Below are positions 1 through 8,332 of a DNA stretch of 64,000 nucleotides, one piece after another. Under the pieces are notes generated by a model, which worked only from the letters and a program-made list of their open reading frames with translations, had not been told where the DNA came from and searched no databases. The translations under genes and the position numbers were made by a program. Every line of letters starts with the position of its first letter. Positions within the stretch are counted from its first letter, which is position 1. Source of the DNA: Candidatus Kinetoplastibacterium sorsogonicusi (GTDB taxonomy: Bacteria; Pseudomonadota; Gammaproteobacteria; Burkholderiales; Burkholderiaceae_B); NCBI RefSeq assembly GCF_003072465.1, contig NZ_CP025628.1:331501-395500 (forward strand). Reading direction: 5' to 3'.

Positions 1-90
1 GCAAAATGGTTATTGAATCAAGGCATTACGTCTATTTCTTTAAATCCTGATACTGTAATAGATACTTGGAAAATGTTACATAATCATTAG
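1..90 (+). CDS. ppsA: Phosphoenolpyruvate synthase, C-terminal end (partial)
   Basis: Only the last 29 codons lie in the window; the reading frame is open from base 1 to a TAG at 88-90. The segment contains SISLNPDTVIDTW, which resembles the C-terminal end of bacterial phosphoenolpyruvate synthase, the enzyme that makes PEP from pyruvate and ATP as the first step of gluconeogenesis. The neighbour order ppsA-smpB-ratA-rnfH is the one seen in Bordetella relatives and supports the call. A gluconeogenic enzyme also fits the fbp gene near 31 kb. The catalytic domains are outside the window, so nothing can be said about activity. Confidence 0.8.
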   Translation, partial: AKWLLNQGITSISLNPDTVIDTWKMLHNH

Positions 91-110
91 TATAAAGAGA
101 GATTTGTAAA

Positions 111-148
111 ATAATTAAATTTGTATCTAAAGATACAAATTTAATTAT
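111..148. terminator. Bidirectional terminator hairpin between ppsA and smpB
   Basis: Perfect 17-bp inverted repeat (111-127 and 132-148) with a TAAA loop, A/T-rich on both sides, between the convergent ppsA and smpB genes. The smpB stop codon (145-147) lies inside the right arm. It probably ends both transcripts. Confidence 0.7.
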
Positions 149-591
149 CTTGAAAATTTGAATAACCGTTCTTTTTCTCTATTCCATTCCTTGTTTTTTA
201 AACTTTCTCTTTTATCATAAGATTTTTTGCCTTTACCAAGAGCAAATTCAACTTTAATTAAATTATTTTTAAAATGAAGATTTAATGGAACTAATGAATA
301 CCCTTTTTGATCTACTTTACCTATTAATTTATTAATTTCTTTTGCTTTTAATAGCATTTTTCTATTTCTTTTAGGGTCAATATCTGTTATTTTTGAAGCT
401 GTATGGAGGGGACTAATATGCATACCTACAATAAATATTTCACTATTTCTTATTATAATATAACTTTCTTGTAATTGTACTCTATTTTGTTTTATGGCTT
501 TTACTTCCCATCCTTGTAAAGAAATACCTGCTTCATATTTATCTTCTATAAAATAATTATGATAAGCTTTTCTATTTTCTGTAATATTCAT
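145..591 (-). CDS. smpB: SsrA-binding protein SmpB
   Basis: SmpB binds tmRNA and delivers it to stalled ribosomes for trans-translation. The 148-residue product has the expected beta-barrel core: NRKAYHNYFIEDKYEAG at the N-terminus, then GWEVKAIKQNRVQLQESY, and HISPLHTAS in the middle. It ends in the basic tail KNKEWNREKERLFKFSR, which in the family enters the mRNA channel. Length is close to the usual 150-160. It is convergent with ppsA and divergent from ratA (46 bp apart). The ssrA gene is not in this window. Retention shows ribosome rescue is kept despite genome reduction. Confidence 0.95.
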   Translation of the reverse strand: MNITENRKAYHNYFIEDKYEAGISLQGWEVKAIKQNRVQLQESYIIIRNSEIFIVGMHISPLHTASKITDIDPKRNRKMLLKAKEINKLIGKVDQKGYSLVPLNLHFKNNLIKVEFALGKGKKSYDKRESLKNKEWNREKERLFKFSR

Positions 592-637
592 AATTTTAAA
601 TGTTAAGTTTAAGATAGTTTTATTATATAAGGTAATT

Positions 638-1075
638 ATGCATAATATTCATCAAACAATTACTATGCCATATAGTGCATTCCAAATATTTCAATTAGTT
701 GCTGATGTGGAAAAATATCCAGAATTTATGCCATGGTGTGAAACATCAGAAATAAATGAGTATTTTTCCGAAAATAATAATGTTGTTTCATTATATATGA
801 AATTTATTGGAGTAACTTATTTTATTCAAACTAAAAATTTTTATTATATGCCTAATAAAATAGAATTACATTTATTAGAAGGACCATTTTCTTATTTATA
901 TGGACTATGGTTATTTGAAGATATAAAATACAATTCATGTAAAGTAGATTTTAAAATGCAATATGAATTTAAAAATTCTATTATGAGCTTAATAATTCAA
1001 CCATTTTTTAATAATATTACATCTCATATGATAGGTAATTTTATTAAAAGAGCTAATTGCGTTTATAAAATATGA
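638..1075 (+). CDS. ratA: RatA/COQ10-type START-domain protein
   Basis: A 145-residue protein of the polyketide-cyclase/START family (RatA of E. coli, COQ10 of mitochondria). N-terminal MPYSAFQIFQLVADVEKYPEFMPWC matches the family signature, in which a helix is followed by the YPEFLPWC segment. COQ10 homologues bind ubiquinone and help it function in respiration. E. coli RatA has also been described as inhibiting 70S assembly. The ubiquinone role seems more likely in a symbiont, but that is inference. Its stop overlaps the start of rnfH as ATGA, so the two are translationally coupled, as in many proteobacteria. Confidence 0.85.
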   Translation: MHNIHQTITMPYSAFQIFQLVADVEKYPEFMPWCETSEINEYFSENNNVVSLYMKFIGVTYFIQTKNFYYMPNKIELHLLEGPFSYLYGLWLFEDIKYNSCKVDFKMQYEFKNSIMSLIIQPFFNNITSHMIGNFIKRANCVYKI

Positions 1076-1365
1076 ATATATCTAAAAAAATTACAGTTGA
1101 AATATTTTATTCACATAATAAAAATCATTTATGGAAACAAGTACTTTTATTACCTAATAATACTAATATTTCTGAGGCTTTATTAATGTCAGATTTTAAT
1201 ATATACTTTCCAAATATAAATCCTATTGAGAATGGAATCAGTATTTTTGGTAAAATACAAAGTAAAGATTATATATTAGAAAATAATGATAGAATAGATA
1301 TATGTAGACCCTTAATTTTCGATCCTCATTTATTAAGATCTAAAATTAGAAAATTTAAAAAATAA
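1072..1365 (+). CDS. rnfH: RnfH family ubiquitin-like protein
   Basis: A 97-residue protein of the RnfH/UPF0125 family, which has a ubiquitin-like beta-grasp fold. Recognisable parts are KITVEIFYSHNKNHLWKQVLLLPNNTNISEA near the start and the conserved GISIFGK...ENNDRIDICRPLIFDP segment near residues 55-83, followed by a basic tail. The biochemical role is not established. In some bacteria the gene sits with rnf electron-transport genes, but here, as in most beta-proteobacteria, it follows ratA with a 4-bp ATGA overlap. No rnf genes are visible in this window. Confidence 0.88.
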   Translation: MNISKKITVEIFYSHNKNHLWKQVLLLPNNTNISEALLMSDFNIYFPNINPIENGISIFGKIQSKDYILENNDRIDICRPLIFDPHLLRSKIRKFKK

Positions 1366-1380
1366 TTTAATTAATTAATC

Positions 1381-2070
1381 ATGCAAGATAAAGAATATCA
1401 TAATCATAAAATTTTTAGAGCAGGTTGGTTACGCGCTGCAGTTTTAGGTGCAAATGATGGCATAATATCCACAGCTAGTTTAATTGCTGGGATGGCCGCA
1501 ATTAATTCTGATTATAACATTATTATTACAACAGGTTTTGCTGGCCTTATATCTGGAGCTTTATCCATGTCTGCTGGAGAATATGTATCAGTATGTTCAC
1601 AATCAGATATAGAAATAGCAGATTTGAAATTAGAAGCATTATCATTAAAAAATAATTCTGAATATGAATTACAAGAATTAACTCAAATTTATATAGATAG
1701 AGGCTTATCAAAAAAATTAGCTTATGATGTTGCGGTATCTTTAACAAAACACAACGCTTTGGATGCTCATGCTAGAGATGAATTAGGTATATCTATGCAT
1801 AATAGAGCCAATCCTATTAAAGCTGCAATAGCATCTTTTTTTTCATTTTCAACTGGTGCAACATTACCAATGTTAGTTGCATTATTAAGCCCTGTAGAAC
1901 ATATGATATTTTCTATAATTACTAGTTCTGTATTATGGTTAGCTACATTAGGAATTATATCAGCTCATACAGGAGGAGCTAAAATATTACCAGCTACAAC
2001 AAGAGTATCTTTTGTAGGAGCTGCTGCAATGGCTATAACAGCACTAATAGGTAAGTTATTTGGAACTTAA
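1381..2070 (+). CDS. VIT1/CCC1-family metal ion transporter
   Basis: A 229-residue membrane protein of the VIT1/CCC1 family, which moves Fe2+ or Mn2+ across membranes. The N-terminal half carries the family signature FRAGWLRAAVLGANDGIIS followed by hydrophobic segments (about residues 25-70) and the glycine/serine-rich GLISGALSMSAGEYVSV. An acidic stretch rich in Glu and Asp (about 75-125) corresponds to the cytoplasmic metal-binding domain, and hydrophobic helices make up the rest (about 150-227). It starts 15 bp after rnfH and its stop overlaps the convergent ygfZ stop by 4 bp. Direction of transport and metal cannot be read from sequence; metal efflux or detoxification is the usual inference. 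Confidence 0.88.
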   Translation: MQDKEYHNHKIFRAGWLRAAVLGANDGIISTASLIAGMAAINSDYNIIITTGFAGLISGALSMSAGEYVSVCSQSDIEIADLKLEALSLKNNSEYELQELTQIYIDRGLSKKLAYDVAVSLTKHNALDAHARDELGISMHNRANPIKAAIASFFSFSTGATLPMLVALLSPVEHMIFSIITSSVLWLATLGIISAHTGGAKILPATTRVSFVGAAAMAITALIGKLFGT

Positions 2071-3050
2071 TTATATGAAATTTCTTTTAGATCTATTTTT
2101 AGTTTTTTATTAATATCTAAATAAAATTTGTTGTTTATTTTAAAATATTCTTCTGTAGGAATTTCTAATAAAAAATGTAAATAATTATCATATATTGTAT
2201 AATTAACAATCTTTCCACATGGAGATGGATCACTATGTGTACTTATGATATCCTGATTTATTAAATTTTCATGAAAATTTAATAAATTAAAATTAACTTT
2301 ACCATAGAACATTCTATTTTTTATCTTTCCTATATATTTTATTCTAGCTAAAATTTCTTGTCCTGGATAACATCCTTTAGTAAAACTAATTCCATTTAAA
2401 AGATCTAAATTTATATCATTTGGTATTAGTAATTCTTGATTATATTTATTAATCCATGCAATACCTGATAATATATCTAAAAAATCCCATATTAACTTTT
2501 TATCAATTATATAATTATTTTTTAAAAAGTTTTTTTCTATGAGATCATATACCTCATCATCTTTTCGAGTAATATAAATAAATCTAATCTCATTTTTACT
2601 CTTCATTGGTATAAATATAGCAGTATCATTATCAAAATTAGTTTTAAATATTTTTTTATATTCTAAATTTTCTACAGGTATATTAGTAATATTACTAATA
2701 TTTTTTATATATATTCCATAAATATTACAATCATGAATTTTTATCTCTACATCTTTTCTTAAAATATAGATAGACAATCTTTTTATCAGACTATCTATAA
2801 TTTCTTTTAATGCAAAAATGTATGCTTGTTGATGAATTTGATTAATTGTATCTAACTCAAACCATACAAGCATATTTGCATATAATCTACCTTTTGAATT
2901 ACAGTATCCTGAAAATTTGGCTTCATCATTCTTTATATTTTTAAAATCTTGAGTTAAATTAGCCTGTAAAAAGCTTAGTACATCTTTACCATTTAAAATA
3001 ATAATAGAATATTTTGATAAACATTCAATATTAACTTGCAAATTTTTCAT
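2067..3050 (-). CDS. ygfZ: YgfZ folate-binding protein (iron-sulfur cluster maintenance)
   Basis: A 327-residue GcvT-like protein of the YgfZ/COG0354 family. The diagnostic motif KGCYPGQE is at residues 225-232; its cysteine is essential in E. coli YgfZ. The N-terminal half has GKDVLSFLQANLTQD, also typical. YgfZ uses tetrahydrofolate to help maintain certain iron-sulfur enzymes, including the tRNA methylthiotransferase MiaB. It is convergent with the VIT gene and divergent from tmk. In related genomes mltG normally lies between ygfZ and tmk; only 91 bp without a gene remain here. Retention fits the Fe-S enzymes elsewhere in the window (HemW, RlmN, IspG). Confidence 0.9.
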   Translation of the reverse strand: MKNLQVNIECLSKYSIIILNGKDVLSFLQANLTQDFKNIKNDEAKFSGYCNSKGRLYANMLVWFELDTINQIHQQAYIFALKEIIDSLIKRLSIYILRKDVEIKIHDCNIYGIYIKNISNITNIPVENLEYKKIFKTNFDNDTAIFIPMKSKNEIRFIYITRKDDEVYDLIEKNFLKNNYIIDKKLIWDFLDILSGIAWINKYNQELLIPNDINLDLLNGISFTKGCYPGQEILARIKYIGKIKNRMFYGKVNFNLLNFHENLINQDIISTHSDPSPCGKIVNYTIYDNYLHFLLEIPTEEYFKINNKFYLDINKKLKIDLKEISYN

Positions 3051-3141
3051 ATTATTTTGTTTAAAAAAATTAAATATGATTAAATATATAATATATTTTT
3101 TATTAATACAAATTTAATCATAAATTAGGATTAAAAATTAA

Positions 3142-3768
3142 ATGCATAAATATGGATTTTTTATTACTTTTGAAGGTATTGATGGTTCAGGAAAAAGCAC
3201 ACATATTGATTGGTGCATAAAATTTTTAAAAGTACATAATATAAATGTTATAAAAACGAGAGAACCTGGTGGAACCATAGTTGGAAATCAAATACGCGAT
3301 ATTTTTCTTAATTATAATATGAATGCATTCACAGAATCACTACTCTCAATAGCAGCTAGAAAAGAGCATATTGAAAAAGTTATAAAACCTACTTTAAAAA
3401 AAGGTATTTGGGTACTATCAGATAGATTTAATGATTCTATGTATGCTTATCAGGCTGGTGGTAGAGGTATTAATAATATAATTCTAGATAAATTAGAAAA
3501 ATATGCAAATATTGATTTAATTCCTGATTTAACTTTATTGTTTGATATTTCAATTGATATTTCTAAAAATAGATTAAAGAAAAAGTCTTTAGATAAATTT
3601 GAATCAGAAAATTCAAATTTTTTTGAAAAAGTTAGAAACGAATATATTAATTTAGCAAAAATACATTCAAACAGAATAATGTTAATTGATGGATCTAAAT
3701 CTATCATTGATATCAGAAATATTTTAATGAATAAACTAATTACATTAATTAAAAATTTTACATCATAA
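3142..3768 (+). CDS. tmk: Thymidylate kinase
   Basis: Phosphorylates dTMP to dTDP for DNA synthesis. The 208-residue product has the P-loop FEGIDGSGKST (10-20), the substrate-binding REPGGT (40-45) and DRF (94-96), with a lid region around FDISIDISKNRLKKK. Family length is about 210. It is the first gene of tmk-holB-tatD, with 6 bp to holB. An AGGA at 3127-3130 lies 11 bases before the start, a rather long spacing. In relatives mltG precedes tmk and is absent here. Confidence 0.95.
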   Translation: MHKYGFFITFEGIDGSGKSTHIDWCIKFLKVHNINVIKTREPGGTIVGNQIRDIFLNYNMNAFTESLLSIAARKEHIEKVIKPTLKKGIWVLSDRFNDSMYAYQAGGRGINNIILDKLEKYANIDLIPDLTLLFDISIDISKNRLKKKSLDKFESENSNFFEKVRNEYINLAKIHSNRIMLIDGSKSIIDIRNILMNKLITLIKNFTS

Positions 3769-3774
3769 ATATAT

Positions 3775-4818
3775 ATGAATTTAAAATTCCTACCTTGGCA
3801 TAAAAAAATAGCTTTAGATTTTTTAGAAAATTTACAGAATAAATTTATACATTCTTGGTTTATATATGGACATGAAGGTATTGGAAAATTCCACTTTGCT
3901 CTTTCTATTTCTGCAAGTATTTTATGTAATTCACCAAATAATTTATTAGCTTGTGAAATTTGTCAATCATGTCTATTAATAAAGTCTGGTAATCACCCAG
4001 ATTTAAAAATTATTTTGCCAGATATATTAAGTATGGATAACTTATATAATAAAGATAATTATATTAGTTATAATAGTCATTATGTAAACAAAAAATTATC
4101 TAAAGAAATACGTATAGAGCAAATACATAATTTAAAAGAATGGTTTTATAGATTTACATATATAAATAATAAACCTAAAATAGTGATTATTTATCCAGGT
4201 AAATGTTTGAATACAGTATCATCTAATGCAATATTAAAAATATTAGAAGATTTTAATTTAAAATTAATATTTTTAATAGTTTCAGAATACACTGATGATG
4301 TTATTCCAACTATATTATCTAGATGTAGCAGATTATTACTGAAATCACCATCTTATGATGAATCAAAAAAATGGTTAATTGATAATAATATAAATAATAT
4401 TGACGATCATATTTATATAAATGGTAATTCACCACTACATATCATGTTATATGGTGATGATTATAAATTATATCAAGATTTTCTTGATATAATCATAAAT
4501 GCTTTAATTTTAGGTTATATAAGCGAAAATAAAGTTTTTTATTTATTTGATAAATTAGGTACTTTAGAATGTATTTCTATTTTGCAAAAATTGTACTTTG
4601 ACTTAATTCAAGTTAGTTATGGATTAAAAATCCAATTTTTTATAAAAAGATATAAAGAAATTATTAAAATTAAAAATAAATATTCTATTAATAGTTTCGT
4701 ATATATGTGGAATTTGCTTTATAGAGAAAAAAAAATATTTTCAACACATTATTTAAATAATAAATTATTAATAATCAATATCTTAAAAAACATGAAAAAA
4801 TTATATTTTACGGATTAA
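3775..4818 (+). CDS. holB: DNA polymerase III subunit delta-prime
   Basis: Part of the clamp-loader complex that places the beta clamp on primed DNA. The 347-residue protein has the AAA+ N-terminal fold: WFIYGHEGIGKFHFA replaces the Walker A motif (final Ser/Thr missing, as expected for delta-prime, which does not hydrolyse ATP). The zinc module has cysteines 51, 60, 63 and 66. NAILKILEDF and PTILSRCSRL are sensor regions shared with DnaX. The C-terminal third is poorly conserved and A/T-driven (many Ile, Asn, Lys). It lies 6 bp from tmk and 5 bp from tatD, so one operon is likely. The pilZ gene usually found between holB and tatD is missing. Confidence 0.92.
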   Translation: MNLKFLPWHKKIALDFLENLQNKFIHSWFIYGHEGIGKFHFALSISASILCNSPNNLLACEICQSCLLIKSGNHPDLKIILPDILSMDNLYNKDNYISYNSHYVNKKLSKEIRIEQIHNLKEWFYRFTYINNKPKIVIIYPGKCLNTVSSNAILKILEDFNLKLIFLIVSEYTDDVIPTILSRCSRLLLKSPSYDESKKWLIDNNINNIDDHIYINGNSPLHIMLYGDDYKLYQDFLDIIINALILGYISENKVFYLFDKLGTLECISILQKLYFDLIQVSYGLKIQFFIKRYKEIIKIKNKYSINSFVYMWNLLYREKKIFSTHYLNNKLLIINILKNMKKLYFTD

Positions 4819-4823
4819 TACTT

Positions 4824-5600
4824 ATGTATATAGATTCTCACTGTCACATAAATTTTCCTGAATTGTTAAAAAATATCGATTCTATAATAAAAAATATGGA
4901 AATTAAAAAAGTATCTAATGCTTTAGTTGTTGGTATAGATAATAAAAGTTCAAATTTGATTATTAATTTAGTGAAAAAATATAAAAATTTATGGGCTTCT
5001 ATAGGAACACATCCTAATTCTCATATAAATGATGATTTAACATATAATGAATTATGTGATTTATCAATAAATGAAAAAGTAATTGCCATAGGAGAAACTG
5101 GTCTAGATTTTTATAATTGTAATTCAAAAGAAATTTATAAAATTCAAAAAAATAGATTTTGTAATCATATACGAGCTAGTATAAATTCAAATTTACCTTT
5201 AATTATACATACTAGAAATGCTGCTAATGATACGATTGATATTTTAAATCAAGAAAAAGCTTTTAATGGTGTTATTCATTGTTTTACAGAAACTATGGAT
5301 TTTGCTAAAAAAGTATTAGATATGAATTTTTTTATTTCTTTATCTGGTATTATTACTTTTAAAAATGCTCAAAATTTAAGAGATATTATAAAGTATATTC
5401 CTTTAGATAAATTATTAATAGAAACAGATTCTCCATTTTTATCTCCAGAACCATACAGAGGTAAAATAAATGAACCATCTAATGTTACAATAGTTGCAAA
5501 AAAAGTAGCAGAAATTAAAAATATTCCAATTGATGTAGTAGCAAAAAATACTACAAATAATTTTTTCAGTTTATTTAAAAAAATATCTTATAATCAATAA
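4824..5600 (+). CDS. tatD: TatD family metal-dependent hydrolase (DNase)
   Basis: A 258-residue amidohydrolase-fold protein of the TatD/YcfH family, with 3'-5' exonuclease activity in E. coli TatD. Metal ligands are all visible: DSHCH (H6, H8), GETGLDFY (E91), IIHTR (H129), IHCFT (H152) and ETDSPFLSP (D202). It is complete relative to the usual 255-265 residues. It sits 5 bp behind holB, as YcfH/TatD does in beta- and gamma-proteobacteria. A role in DNA repair or nucleotide recycling is likely; the exact substrate is uncertain. Confidence 0.93.
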   Translation: MYIDSHCHINFPELLKNIDSIIKNMEIKKVSNALVVGIDNKSSNLIINLVKKYKNLWASIGTHPNSHINDDLTYNELCDLSINEKVIAIGETGLDFYNCNSKEIYKIQKNRFCNHIRASINSNLPLIIHTRNAANDTIDILNQEKAFNGVIHCFTETMDFAKKVLDMNFFISLSGIITFKNAQNLRDIIKYIPLDKLLIETDSPFLSPEPYRGKINEPSNVTIVAKKVAEIKNIPIDVVAKNTTNNFFSLFKKISYNQ

Positions 5601-5613
5601 TCAAATTTATATA

Positions 5614-5904
5614 ATGAAAACTTTACATAGTAAATATAAAGTTCCTAATGGAAAATTAATAATCGCTGATATTGTTATAGAAGATTCTTTGATAAAAGAG
5701 ATACAGATCTCTGGTGATTTTTTTTTAGAACCTCCTATAGTATTAGAAATGATAAATAAAGCATTAATAGGATTATCAATTCAAACAAATATGCAAGAAA
5801 TCAAAACTATAATTAATCGAGCTATACCAGAAAATACTGTATTTTTTGGATTTTCTCCTGAATCTATAGCAATAACCATTTTAAAGGCATTTACAAATGA
5901 ATAA
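5614..5904 (+). CDS. Stand-alone lipoate ligase accessory/C-terminal domain (LplB-like)
   Basis: A 96-residue protein resembling the C-terminal accessory domain of lipoate-protein ligase A (Pfam Lip_prot_lig_C type). Visible family features are YKVPNGKLIIADIVIE near the start, IKEIQISGDFFLEPP in the middle, and a C-terminal helix pair. In E. coli this domain is fused behind the catalytic domain. In Thermoplasma acidophilum it is a separate protein (LplB) needed for lipoate adenylation. Here it is a separate gene placed before the catalytic gene and overlapping it by 8 bp, so the two are almost certainly co-translated partners. It has no catalytic residues of its own. Identification is by pattern recognition only. 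Confidence 0.78.
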   Translation: MKTLHSKYKVPNGKLIIADIVIEDSLIKEIQISGDFFLEPPIVLEMINKALIGLSIQTNMQEIKTIINRAIPENTVFFGFSPESIAITILKAFTNE

Positions 5905-6679
5905 TATTTTTCATAAATATAAAAAATGGAATATAGTATATATGGAGCCACAAAGCCCATTTTTACATATGGCAATAGATGAAGTATTATTAGAAGAATT
6001 AGTAATGAAACCTGACTCTATGCCTATTTTGCGTTTTTGGGAATGGGATTCACCTGCTGTAATCATTGGTAGATTTCAATCTGTAAAAAATGAAATAAAT
6101 ATTATAGAATCTAATATCCTAAATATACCAATAGTGCGTAGAATTACTGGAGGAGGTGCTATGTTTGTAGAACCTGAAAATACTATTACATACTCTATTA
6201 TTATTCCTATTGAACATTTTATTAATATGAGCTTTCAAGAATCTTATAAATATTTAGACACTTGGGTAATAGATTTTTTTAATTCTATTGGTATAGAAGC
6301 CTATTATAAACCATTAAATGATATATGTACTAATATTGGTAAAATTGGTGGAGCTGCTCAATCTAGAAAAAAAAATGCTATATTACATCATGTTACAATA
6401 TCTTACAAAATGAACTATGAACATATGATGAAAATATTGCGGATAGGTAAGGAAAAATTATCTGATAAAGGTATAGAAAGCGCTATTAAAAGAGTAGATC
6501 CTCTTATTAATTATACAAATAAGTCAAGAACAAATATTATAAAAGGTATGATTGATTTTTTTCAAAAAAATTACAATGCTACATTTAATAATCAGTTAAA
6601 TGAAAATATAATTAATAAAGCAATTCAATTGAGTAAATCAAAATTTCAAAAAAAAGAATGGCTATATACTATCCCTTGA
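5897..6679 (+). CDS. lplA: Lipoate-protein ligase, catalytic subunit (LplA-like)
   Basis: Activates free lipoate with ATP and attaches it to the lipoyl domains of 2-oxoacid dehydrogenases or GcvH. The 260-residue protein has the family motifs RFWEWDSPAVIIGRFQ (46-61), the lipoate/ATP-binding RRITGGGA (81-88), and the catalytic lysine in NIGKIGGAAQ (K149). It lacks the C-terminal accessory domain of E. coli LplA, which is instead encoded just upstream with an 8-bp overlap. This implies scavenging of lipoate from the host. Whether lipA and lipB also exist cannot be seen here. LipB or octanoyltransferase LipM are alternatives, but the accessory partner argues for a ligase. Confidence 0.88.
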   Translation: MNNIFHKYKKWNIVYMEPQSPFLHMAIDEVLLEELVMKPDSMPILRFWEWDSPAVIIGRFQSVKNEINIIESNILNIPIVRRITGGGAMFVEPENTITYSIIIPIEHFINMSFQESYKYLDTWVIDFFNSIGIEAYYKPLNDICTNIGKIGGAAQSRKKNAILHHVTISYKMNYEHMMKILRIGKEKLSDKGIESAIKRVDPLINYTNKSRTNIIKGMIDFFQKNYNATFNNQLNENIINKAIQLSKSKFQKKEWLYTIP

Positions 6680-6705
6680 TATTTATTATTTTATGGGATA
6701 GTATA
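6665..6705. terminator. Terminator hairpin between lplA and guaA
   Basis: Inverted repeat of 11 bp (6665-6675 and 6695-6705, core ACTATCCC/GGGATAGT) with a 19-base A/T loop, between the convergent lplA and guaA. It overlaps the last codons of lplA. Probably serves both genes. Confidence 0.55.
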
Positions 6706-6716
6706 ATTTATATATA

Positions 6717-7337
6717 TTATTCCCATTCTATAGTAGCAGGAGGTTTACTAGAGATATCATAAACTACCCTATTAACTTTTGGCACTTCATTTATAATTCT
6801 AGTAGATATTTTCTTTAATAAATCAAATGGTAATTGTGCCCATTTTGCTGTCATAAAATCAGAAGTTTGTACTGCTCTTAATGCTATCACATAATCATAA
6901 GTTCTGTAATCACCCATTACACCAACTGTTTTAATAGGTAAAAATAATGCAAAAGCTTGTGATATTTTATCATACCAATTTGAATTTTCATCAAAATTAC
7001 ACAATTTTAACTCTTCAATAAAAATATTATCAGCTTGTTGTAATATTTGAATATAATCTTTTTTAATTTCACCAATTATTCTAATCGCTAATCCAGGACC
7101 AGGAAATGGATGCCTATTTAAAATCAAGTCTGGTAATCCCAACATAGATCCTAATTTTTTTACTTCATCTTTAAATAAATCTCTTAATGGTTCTATGAGT
7201 TTAAATTTCATATTTTCAGGTAATCCACCAACATTATGATGAGATTTTATTGTAACAGAACATCCGTCAAAATTTTTTGCTGATTCTATTACATCAGAAT
7301 AAATAGTACCTTGTGCTAACCATTTAATATTGTTCAT
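6717..7337 (-). CDS. guaA: GMP synthase, C-terminal fragment (after frameshift)
   Basis: A 206-residue frame holding the end of the ATP pyrophosphatase domain ([25 protein letters not shown]) and the whole C-terminal dimerization domain ([31 protein letters not shown], ending [11 protein letters not shown]). It continues directly where the upstream guaA frame ends: the junction reads GCA TAA T ATG. Compared with intact GuaA, about two nucleotides are missing. The two parts add up to 528 residues, the normal length. The sequence is well conserved, so decay is recent, or it is a sequencing error, or the piece is translated separately by re-initiation at the ATG one base after the stop. Confidence 0.85.
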   Translation of the reverse strand: MNNIKWLAQGTIYSDVIESAKNFDGCSVTIKSHHNVGGLPENMKFKLIEPLRDLFKDEVKKLGSMLGLPDLILNRHPFPGPGLAIRIIGEIKKDYIQILQQADNIFIEELKLCNFDENSNWYDKISQAFALFLPIKTVGVMGDYRTYDYVIALRAVQTSDFMTAKWAQLPFDLLKKISTRIINEVPKVNRVVYDISSKPPATIEWE

Positions 7338-7338
7338 A

Positions 7339-8307
7339 TTATGCTTCTTTTTGAAATACTTCTATGAATTCTTTACCAATAATCAATCTTTTTGTTTCAG
7401 GATCTTGAATATTAGCTAATTTTTTTAAAAATTGGTTCGAAGCATCAATATATAAAACTTTTATATTCATTTTAGAAAAAATTTTATTTACATTTTTTGC
7501 TTCATTTAAACGTAACATACCATGATCTACAAATATGCAAGTTAATCTATTACCAATTGCTTTATGTAATAAAGCAGCTACTACTGATGAATCTACTCCA
7601 CCAGATAAACCAAGAATAACTTCATCATTTCCAATTTGTTTTTGAATATCATTAATTTTTTTATCAAGAAAATCATAAATATTCCATGACTCTTTACATT
7701 TGCATATTATTTTTATGAAATTATTAAGAATTTGCTTACCACTAATAGTATCTGTAACTTCTGGATGAAATTGTAATCCATATATATTTCTTTTGCTATC
7801 TTCAATAGCAGCAATAGGACAATTTTTTGATGATGCAATAATTTCAAAATTATCTGGTATTTCAGTGACTTTATCTCCATGACTCATTAATACTTCTAAT
7901 TGATGATTTCCTGCAGAAGTATAATCAATTTCATCTAAATTTTTAAATAAAATACTATTTTTAATATCAATTTTAGTACATCCAAATTCTTTATGCATAG
8001 AACTAATAACTTTACCACCTAAAGTTTGAATAATAGATTGCATTCCATAACATATACCTAATACAGGTATTCCATGATTTAAAATCATTTCAGAAATATT
8101 ATTAGAATGTTTGTTATAAGTAGATTCATGACTACCAGATAAGATGATACCTTTAACGTAATTATTGTTTATATAATCTAATAAGCTATTTTCGTCTATA
8201 TTTTTACCATTATAAACTATAGAATAAACGCCTAACTCCCTTACACGTCTTGCTATTAACTGTGTAAATTGAGATCCATAATCAATTATTAGTATGTTGC
8301 TTTTCAT
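7339..8307 (-). CDS. guaA: GMP synthase, N-terminal fragment (before frameshift)
   Basis: Encodes 322 residues of GMP synthase, which aminates XMP to GMP using glutamine. The glutamine amidotransferase domain is complete: [17 protein letters not shown] at 9-25, nucleophile C86 in GICYGMQ, H181 and E183 in FHPEV. The ATP-PPase P-loop SGGVDS is at 235-240. It ends in [14 protein letters not shown], followed by a premature TAA inside the ATP-PPase domain. The start at 8307 ([12 protein letters not shown]) is preferred to an upstream in-frame start because homologues begin here and the longer form would run into guaB. It follows guaB by 25 bp, the usual guaBA pairing. Confidence 0.87.
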   Translation of the reverse strand: MKSNILIIDYGSQFTQLIARRVRELGVYSIVYNGKNIDENSLLDYINNNYVKGIILSGSHESTYNKHSNNISEMILNHGIPVLGICYGMQSIIQTLGGKVISSMHKEFGCTKIDIKNSILFKNLDEIDYTSAGNHQLEVLMSHGDKVTEIPDNFEIIASSKNCPIAAIEDSKRNIYGLQFHPEVTDTISGKQILNNFIKIICKCKESWNIYDFLDKKINDIQKQIGNDEVILGLSGGVDSSVVAALLHKAIGNRLTCIFVDHGMLRLNEAKNVNKIFSKMNIKVLYIDASNQFLKKLANIQDPETKRLIIGKEFIEVFQKEA

Positions 8308-8332
8308 ATATGTATTAAATTTTAAAATATTT

